Part shown: piece by piece, positions 54,920 through 64,000 of the stretch
Layout: every line of letters begins with the position of its first letter
Position numbering within the stretch: position 1 is the first letter of the stretch
NCBI GenBank assembly: GCA_014529385.2
Contig: CM043969.1
Span: 17,553,446 to 17,617,445 of the forward strand
Reading direction: 5' to 3'
DNA: 64,000 nucleotides
Origin: Adiantum capillus-veneris
Taxonomy: Eukaryota; Streptophyta; Polypodiopsida; Polypodiales; Pteridaceae
Made by a program: the position numbers and the translations under genes
The notes under the pieces: model-generated
Databases searched by the model: none
Told to the model about the DNA's origin: nothing
What the model saw: only the letters and a program-made list of their open reading frames with translations

Positions 54920-56674
54920 TTGCAAGTAAATGAATATGCAAGACAAATGCAAGATATGACAGAGAGACTCCGGTCAGCAGCACTTAGCCGTAGCAAAAAG
55001 TCTAAAGAGCTCGAGATGGTAATTGACGCTCTCCAAGGAGAGTTAGAAGATCGAATGAACGTCATCACCAATCTTCAGAGGCAAGTGCAGGAGATGAAGG
55101 CCGAAGCTGAACAACATCAGCTATCCAGAGATGGATAGAAGAAGGAAATGGAAGAGTTAGGTGATCTGCTCACCAAATTATCAGATGCTTGCAAAGCAAA
55201 AGACGAGTAGCTGACAAAAGTTACAAATGAACTTCTTACGACATCCCTGTCAGCTCAAAAAATTCAAGTGCAATTGGATGTTGCAAATGCCTCTTTGCAA
55301 TACTCTGAACAAAGAATAGATGATCATGCAATCTTCTTACAACAAATCAAAGAAAATCCAACCGTGGCCTCGATCAAAGGGACTGATGAAGTATACAAGG
55401 CACTAGAAAAGAAGAACAAGGACCTCGAGTTAGAATTAAAGCTAGAGCAATCACAACACAAGGACCTGGCTTTGATGCGGGTCCAAAGAGAAGAAGAGCT
55501 ACTTAAAGAAATAGCTAAGCTCAAGAGAGTTAACCATCTCCTGAGGGAAGGAAGGCCGGATACGCAGGAAGAGGCAGGAACTTCAGAGCCACTGCAGATA
55601 GATATACCCTCGGTCTCATTTGCTGAGTTGGAGACACAGTCCATAGAAGAGCCAAGTGATGAAGAGGATTTTCAGATTAACATCACAGATGCAGAGACAG
55701 TGCATATGGTCCAACTATCGAAAGCTGAGGATGACGCACTGAAAGAAAAGATCACCCAAGAGGTGGATGAGTAGTGGAAAGCCGCGATGGATTGGGAGTT
55801 GAGAGTTGTACACTCTGTCAACATCACTCAACTCACTCCCAATCAGATCAATGCACAATGGCATCAGCAATCCCTGCCACACCCTCTCATAAAAGTGGAA
55901 CTACTATAGGTAAAAGAGATAATCTACAAAGACATGCAAGAAGATGGAGCAGATAAAGACCACCCAAAGTGGAGGTTGAGCTGGTTGAACAAGAATCCGC
56001 GGTATTTGATTATGTTCACAAGAGCACCTGCAACCCTGCAAAGAGATCCAACATTTTGTCCTATACCCAGAGTAAGGACATGGCAAGATCATGAGGCACT
56101 GACAAAGAAGTTGCCAACCTGGCTGAACTACCCTAGACTGCCAGCTCCAGAGAAAGGACAAGCAATAGAGGAATACATGGTGAAAACCCTAACGGGCGCC
56201 ATGTCTTTGTTCAAGAGTCTACCAGATCTCTCATGCGCAATGTTATACAAGATATGCCGAATGCTGCTCACTTGTATTGAAGTTTTTCATCAGTCAGAGC
56301 AAGCAGGCACCCCGTGGATATCATTTCTCAAGGGAAACAAGGGGTTATGCTATGATCTTAGTGGTCAGCCTTCCGAAGAAGTACTCTATGGCTTCTACGC
56401 CCGGTGTATGTTCTTACCTTCACATAATATGCTGGTGTTTGAGGAAGCTTTCTACACTGGATTCTTCACTTGGTGAACGAAGATCTTTGCGCTAGTGATC
56501 AGCAACCTCACATCCAAATTTGTAGGCTACTCAACGGTGGAGCTGAAGAACAGAGTGACCATGCAGTTTCTGCAAATGCTAGACAAAGAAAGAAAAATTA
56601 GATACCATAAGGCACTAAATGCGCGTAAAGACCACCTCGCCAGCCGTCAACCCAAAGATTATTTCAGCCCATAA
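54920..56674 (+). pseudogene. Element C 3' ORF, part 2: coiled coil and unknown C-terminal domain
   Basis: A second phase continues from 54,920 to about 56,674, broken only by stops at 55,136 (TAG), 55,208 (TAG), 55,772 (TAG), about 55,908 (TAG) and 56,474 (TGA). Residues to about 55,560 are heptad-like coiled coil (E-L-E-M-V-I-D-A-L-Q-G-E-L, L-E-K-K-N-K-D-L-E-L-E-L). An acidic patch follows, then a globular region from 55,934 (P-K-W-R-L-S-W-L, P-R-Y-L-I-M-F, L-S-C-A-M-L-Y-K-I-C-R-M-L-L, F-Y-A-R-C-M-F-L-P). No family is recognised. Parts 1 and 2 probably formed one protein of over 1,200 residues before decay, joined at a frame break near 54,900. Confidence 0.6.
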
Positions 56675-56700
56675 AGCTGTGTCAAGGGATGACACAGGTG

Positions 56701-56712
56701 AGAAGGGGGTAA
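56701..56712 (+). promoter_or_regulatory. Polypurine tract of element C
   Basis: AGAAGGGGGTAA directly precedes a TGTTAG LTR start, the expected second-strand primer site. It shows that the whole plus-strand coding block upstream belongs to one element. Confidence 0.75.
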
Positions 56713-57178
56713 TGTTAGCAATAAGCTAACACGGACACCATTTTTCGGAGTTCTCTTTGTAATACATTTATTATTTTGATAAATTGGGAATATTGTAACT
56801 CCTATTTTCTTGGATAAACTCTGTAATTAATGAGCCGAGGCTACAAGCTTCCAGATCGTATCAGCCAGTCATTTTCCAGCTTTGGTAGAACTCCAGATTA
56901 TTAGTTTTGACCACCCAAAAACCTTGGCTAACATATAAAAGCCAATTTTTGTAAGCTTTTTATAAGTTTTTGGATAAGAAATACACAGCGTGCGCTAACG
57001 GTGCTCACTCCTCTCCTTCTCGTGCTTCATACTCCCTCCTCGGTTGTCACATTGTAATTGTGGTTGTTGCATTGCAACTGCAGGTAAGAGCTCTACGCAT
57101 TGATATAAGCAGTTCACAGTATTTCATAGCTTTTGGCGTCGCCGCGAGCCGTGGCCTAATTTCATCATAACTAGGAAT
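56713..57178 (+). repeat. 3' LTR of element C (right end uncertain)
   Basis: It begins TGTTAGCAATAAGCTAACA, a perfect 7-bp stem with a 5-base loop. A TATA box (ACATATAAAAGCC) lies at about 56,932-56,943, roughly 220 bp in, a normal promoter place for an LTR. No second copy exists in the window, so the right end is not known; the given end is a placeholder. Confidence 0.6.

Positions 57179-59797
<2,619 letters not shown>

Positions 59798-59874
<77 letters not shown>
59798..59874. repeat. Microsatellite (TA)n
   Basis: About 77 bp of uninterrupted TA. Confidence 0.98.
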
Positions 59875-59876
<2 letters not shown>

Positions 59877-60862
59877 TGCCTGACTATTTGAATATATATA
59901 TCTAACACGAGTATTTCAAATTTCTATAACACAATCCCCGGTCTCATATTCTCGTTTGATAAATGCTCCATTAACTTTGCTTTCTTATGAGTTGCTCTCT
60001 TTATCTGTGGATGAAGTCGATTTATGCTATTAAGTTGAACTCCAAAGTTTTTCTTCCCACATTTCAGTTTCAACAAGGTTATGGCTCACTTTTTGTTTGT
60101 GTTCCACCTTAATTTATTTTTGACTTTGCAATTTTTGAGTCCAGGTGCCCAAACTGTACGTTCTAAATGTAAAATCTATTTGCTTCTAGTTTTCTTGCGA
60201 CAAAAATTAGTGGTTTAATACTTACTCACATATACAGTCCACCTCATCGATCACACCCTCATCTCACACAAACCCTTGGTCACATTACCCAGCACACTAT
60301 TTGAGACAATGTACATTTTTGTGGCCAGGATCTTAAGGGTTCAATTGAATTGGAGTGGAAAATTTTCTACACATATTAGAGCTCCTATGCCTAAATAGGG
60401 CAAGACTCACCCCTTTGCAATACTATTATGGCAAATTATGGACGTCAATAAATGTGTACTAGAGTGCCTATGCTTGGTACGGCATGACTCTTCGTGGTTA
60501 TATTATATGTGGAACTGGCCCACCATGGATGAATATGAAAGGATATGATGGCTTGGTATGGCAAGGTGGAAGGGTGACAACAACTAGTGGTCTATTTGGA
60601 ACAACATTTCTGACCAATGTTGCACTCCATACCTATGCACATTTACTTCATTTTATGCACTCCCATCCCACCATACACATGTTACACATATTTTCACTTT
60701 TAAATTGCTTCTTACTAATCATTGTTTCTCTTTTGGTCTTCAATTACTCATTGTGTTATGTAGGCATGTAGCCAGCATCTTGTACCTCGCACTCGACTCC
60801 ACCACTTACGTACCTTGCAACTGAGGATAATTGCTTTTCCAACCCTCGAGTATGTCATGGAT
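59875..60862. other. Unassigned
   Basis: A 95-codon plus frame (60,484-60,771) has no recognisable motif and is not accepted. Nothing else is seen. Confidence 0.3.
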
Positions 60863-61154
60863 AAATATTTCTTTGTTGGCATATGACTTCTATATTCTGT
60901 GCTCATGATATTTGCCAAGTATGCAGATTAGTCTATTTTATGGGTTGCAGTATGTTGTATTTGGCATTTTGTAGGGTCTTCCACACATCCGTTTATAGTA
61001 GTGGTCTTCCACGCATCCACTGCTACAAACAGATGCATGGAAGACCCTAAAACATACCAAAGACAACATATTGCAACCCATAAAACAGACTAATCTGCAT
61101 ACCTGACAAATATTGTGAGCACAAAATAGAAATTGTACACCAACAAAGAGATAT
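60863..61154. mobile_element. Fold-back (MITE-like) element
   Basis: The two halves are reverse complements over about 140 bp each, around a short centre near 61,010-61,025. The left arm reads ATGCAGATTAGTCTATTTTA and the right arm, reversed, ATGCAGATTAGTCTGTTTTA, with the match continuing through GGGTTGCA, GGGTCTTCCA and CTTTGTTGG. Identity is high but imperfect. No coding capacity. Its transcript would form a long hairpin. Confidence 0.85.
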
Positions 61155-61643
61155 AGAGCACGTGAGAGAGCAAAAGAGCACATACAGATGCACCTCCTAG
61201 ACCGGAGTGCCACACCAGCACCACAAGAGAGAAGAGAGGAGGGGAGGGAAGAAACACACAAGTACTGGGTACAATCTCCCCCCATGCAAGAGTGAGCATT
61301 TATCTCTTGCACGTATTTTATTTATAGATTCTTCAATGCTCAAAATTAATACACATGGGCCAGACGACACAAATAACCATAGCTTATAATGAGGACTTGA
61401 GTAATAAATGTACATATACTTTATCCATAACACATTTGGTGCTTGGGAGACATAATTGTTGCAAGCATGTTTGCTCTTTAGTCCATTTCATTCTTCCAAG
61501 TAGAGTGACAAATTCTACTTGGTGTTTGAGAGACGTCATCATCACAAACATGATTGTAAGAATGCATACTACTTAAATTTGTGCTCAATAAAAAGAGAAC
61601 TAGTCTTATATGACAAAAACATTGATCATTTAAAAGAAACATG
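61155..61643. other. Unassigned
   Basis: No ORF or repeat of note. A purine-rich tract (GAGAGAAGAGAGGAGGGGAGG) lies at about 61,228-61,248. Confidence 0.3.
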
Positions 61644-62154
61644 TAAATTTAAGGGAAAATTACCAAAATACCCCTCTAATTTGTGGAAATTCCCAATATA
61701 CCCCTCAAATTTCAAAAATTCCCAAAATACCCTTGTATCTATTTTCGTTGGATTCTTCAAGATTTTCTAATCTTTATTCTTGTTTGACAATTGAGATCGG
61801 TTTTTGAGTGCTTACATGTAATTTGCCGCCAATTACCTCGCAAAAAAAAAGCAAAACATGTCTAAAAATAATGAAGCAATTCATCTCCAAAGCCTACATA
61901 ACCGACTCAAATTTTAGTTTTAGCATCCTGTATGGTAGACAATCACTCTTCCTATGAAAAGCTACATTTTTTTTTGCTTTTGGAGAAATTTACTCTCACA
62001 ACCAGGGGTAATTTGGGAATTTTGGAAAATTTGAAGGGCATTTTGGAAATTTATGACAAATTATGGGGGTACTTTGGGAATTTTTTTAATTTGAGGGGTA
62101 TTTTGGGAATTTCCACAAATTAGAGGGGCATTTTGGTAATTTTTCCTAAATTTA
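61644..62154. mobile_element. Terminal-inverted-repeat element (511 bp)
   Basis: It starts TAAATTTAAGGGAAAATTAC and ends with the near reverse complement GTAATTTTTCCTAAATTTA. The arms match over about 90 bp, including ACCCCTCTAATTTGTGGAAA. Within the arms the phrase AATTCCCAAAATACCC repeats tandemly. No coding capacity. If the terminal TA dinucleotides are target duplications it would be Stowaway-like, but this is uncertain. Confidence 0.75.
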
Positions 62155-64000
62155 AACTCTCATATCAAAAAATCCACTTGTTAATTTTGCGGTCAAAATT
62201 ACTTCAAAGCAACAAACAACACAACCAATGCTCTATTGATCAACATAGTGATCAAAATCAGTCCACATTATCAATTAATCTTGCGCTACATTGTCAATTA
62301 GCAATAGACAATAATAGTCTTTGCATTCTTCAAATGCACTAAATAACTTCATCACTACAAACAAAACATTTCAATCACATTGTACTAGATTGATTCATCT
62401 AAAGTGTAAGCTTTTGTCTTTCACACATTACAATAATCGATAATTTTAAATTGTACTATATCAATTTATCTAAAGTACAAGCTTAAAGCTTTCACACATT
62501 ACAATAATCGGTAATATTGATCAAATCTTGCAATTGATTCTCATTGGAAATGAGGATTAATTGCAATCTTTGACGATTTTCATATCTATCTGAAGTGCAA
62601 ACATGAAGTTCTCACACTCCACGATAGATCTTTGAAAGCTTATTTATTTGCATTTGATGCACGTGTACAATCACACAGTATGATAGACGTAGCAATCCAA
62701 ATAAAGATATTGTAATATCAATGTATTTGGACATGAGATTCCTAAATTTTGATTCCAGTGAAAGCATAGTGTGATGGCTCTACACATGAGAACAAAATTT
62801 CTATCTATGTTCACTTTGAGGTGAGAAAGTATCTGCACGTCAAAAACGAACTTACCTAAATAATACTGACCTCTATTCTATTATATTTTGCTGACAGGGA
62901 ACCTCATGTGAGATCACACTCTGCACACAATGGTAATCTCTAAATTATATCACTAAGTCACTTCCACATGTCACTAAACTCAGCACGTAGCACAAGTGAT
63001 TCTTAAAAAATAAACACCTTGTATGAGTGAGAGTTTGAGCTCTACACAACATACAAAGTTTACATAATTTGATTTTTAAAAAAATAATTAATAAAATTTT
63101 AACAAAGCATTAAATTAAATTTAATCAAAAATTTTTTAAAAAATTAAATGTTTATTTTTTAAATTATAAACAAAATTCATTTTTTTGTCTCCTATTGACA
63201 TGGAATACCTTTTGTGAGGAACACTAGTCTCAACAAGGTGTGTTGCCGGTATATATACTTTTTTTTCGATTAATACATCTTTTGATTGGAAATTTTTTTC
63301 CCCTAAACATCTTTTGATCGAAAGATTTTTTGATTGAAAGATACTTCTATCAAAAAACTGAGAAAAAAAAAACAATGTCCGTTTTTCGTGACCTGTCACC
63401 GTATAATACGCCCATATAATATGGGGTTAGGTAAAATACGCCCGTATATGACATATTATATGTTTCTCGTATATCATATAATGCAACTTAGGTTGTAGTT
63501 AGAATGGGTATCCCAAGAGTTTGCAACATATGGAGAGATGATTGGATTCGACACCCTAATGGCCCAGCTTACACGAACACAACATGCCACTTTGTTCAAA
63601 AAAACCAAAAGTACATGAAGATTGAAAGAGAAAACCTTGGCTTCTTTTAATAGCAATGTAAATCTCATAAATGTGAGCTCCCCTTATTTTATGCAAGAGC
63701 CTTCCTCAAGACCATCATGAACTATGCAGAAGCCTGATGAAATTAACACATGAGCCGCTCCTTGAAAGTTTTTTTGCATGTGCATAAAATTCTTCTATGG
63801 GCAAAAATAGCTACTAATGACTAACAAGAAAAGTTTAGCTACTAACAAAAAATTACATTCTCATCACAATTATGTGACCATGTAAGACTATCAGTGTATT
63901 CCATTGTCTACAAAGGACTCATATGTTTGTAGAATCTATAGTTCAAATTGTTTGTCCAAAAAAACATCTAGAAGGTGTTGTAAGCACCTCAGTACACAGC
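62155..64000. other. Unassigned, with a 72-bp tandem duplication and AT-rich DNA
   Basis: ATTGTACTA units start at 62,378 and 62,450; the shared phrase TTTCACACATTACAATAATC marks the two 72-bp copies. The stretch 63,050-63,470 is very AT-rich. ORFs of 87 codons or fewer on the minus strand have no motif. Confidence 0.5.

Noticed and set aside
60484..60771. 95-codon plus-strand ORF
   Set aside because: No domain, no codon pattern or neighbour that supports it; length is within chance for 64 kb.

Overview
This window reads as intergenic nuclear DNA from a land plant with a large, repeat-rich genome. Every protein-coding signal I recognise belongs to a mobile element: Ty3/gypsy and Ty1/copia LTR retrotransposons plus one hAT-like DNA transposase fragment. 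I found no convincing host gene, tRNA, rRNA or CRISPR array. Very long dinucleotide microsatellites (CT, GT, TA, GA) and two runs of more than 30 G suggest a non-angiosperm plant such as a fern, but that is a low-confidence guess.

Left third (1-23,096): an old, decayed repeat landscape. It holds a hAT-like fragment (3-414) and a 12-monomer satellite (about 869-1,968; 87-88 bp monomers in 175-bp dimers). A minus-strand LTR element follows, reduced to a gag start, an initiator-Met primer-binding site and an LTR (2,349-about 4,580); a second copy of that LTR lies at 21,879-22,519. Next come a Copia reverse-transcriptase relic (7,351-7,930) abutting an old LTR, a ~1-kb direct-repeat pair enclosing acidic ORF relics (9,872-13,177), two repeats headed by poly-G (13,747 and 15,706), gag zinc-knuckle relics, and a minus-strand Ty3/gypsy RNase H/integrase relic (about 16,960-18,530).

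Centre (23,097-42,191): a young tandem array of one minus-strand Ty3/gypsy family, ordered LTR-internal-LTR-internal-LTR with a period of 8,592 bp. The middle LTR is complete (31,458-34,127, 2,670 bp) and the two outer LTRs are truncated. Each internal unit, read on the minus strand, holds a primer-binding site, two tandem paralogous ORFs of about 70 codons in the leader, gag, protease, reverse transcriptase, a degenerate RNase H, a second RNase H and an integrase. Both units carry the same in-frame TAA stops in gag and in the second RNase H, so neither is intact.

Right third (42,192-64,000): a plus-strand Ty3/gypsy element (element C) runs from the end of its protease (42,192) to its polypurine tract (56,701) and 3' LTR (56,713). 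Its reverse transcriptase is interrupted by a Copia-type LTR element (43,657-49,016, target duplication TTGGG), and that insertion is interrupted by a solo LTR of the array family (44,612-47,288, flanks ACGC). Element C has lost its RNase H by deletion. Downstream of integrase it carries about 6 kb more: a retropepsin-like remnant, a palindrome-studded non-coding stretch, and about 3.7 kb of coiled-coil-rich coding sequence of unknown function. The remainder to 64,000 is non-coding with microsatellites, a fold-back element (60,863-61,154) and a terminal-inverted-repeat element (61,644-62,154).

The observations I find most novel are the ~70-codon leader ORF family (four array copies plus a diverged relative at 20,561) and the large 3' coding region of element C.
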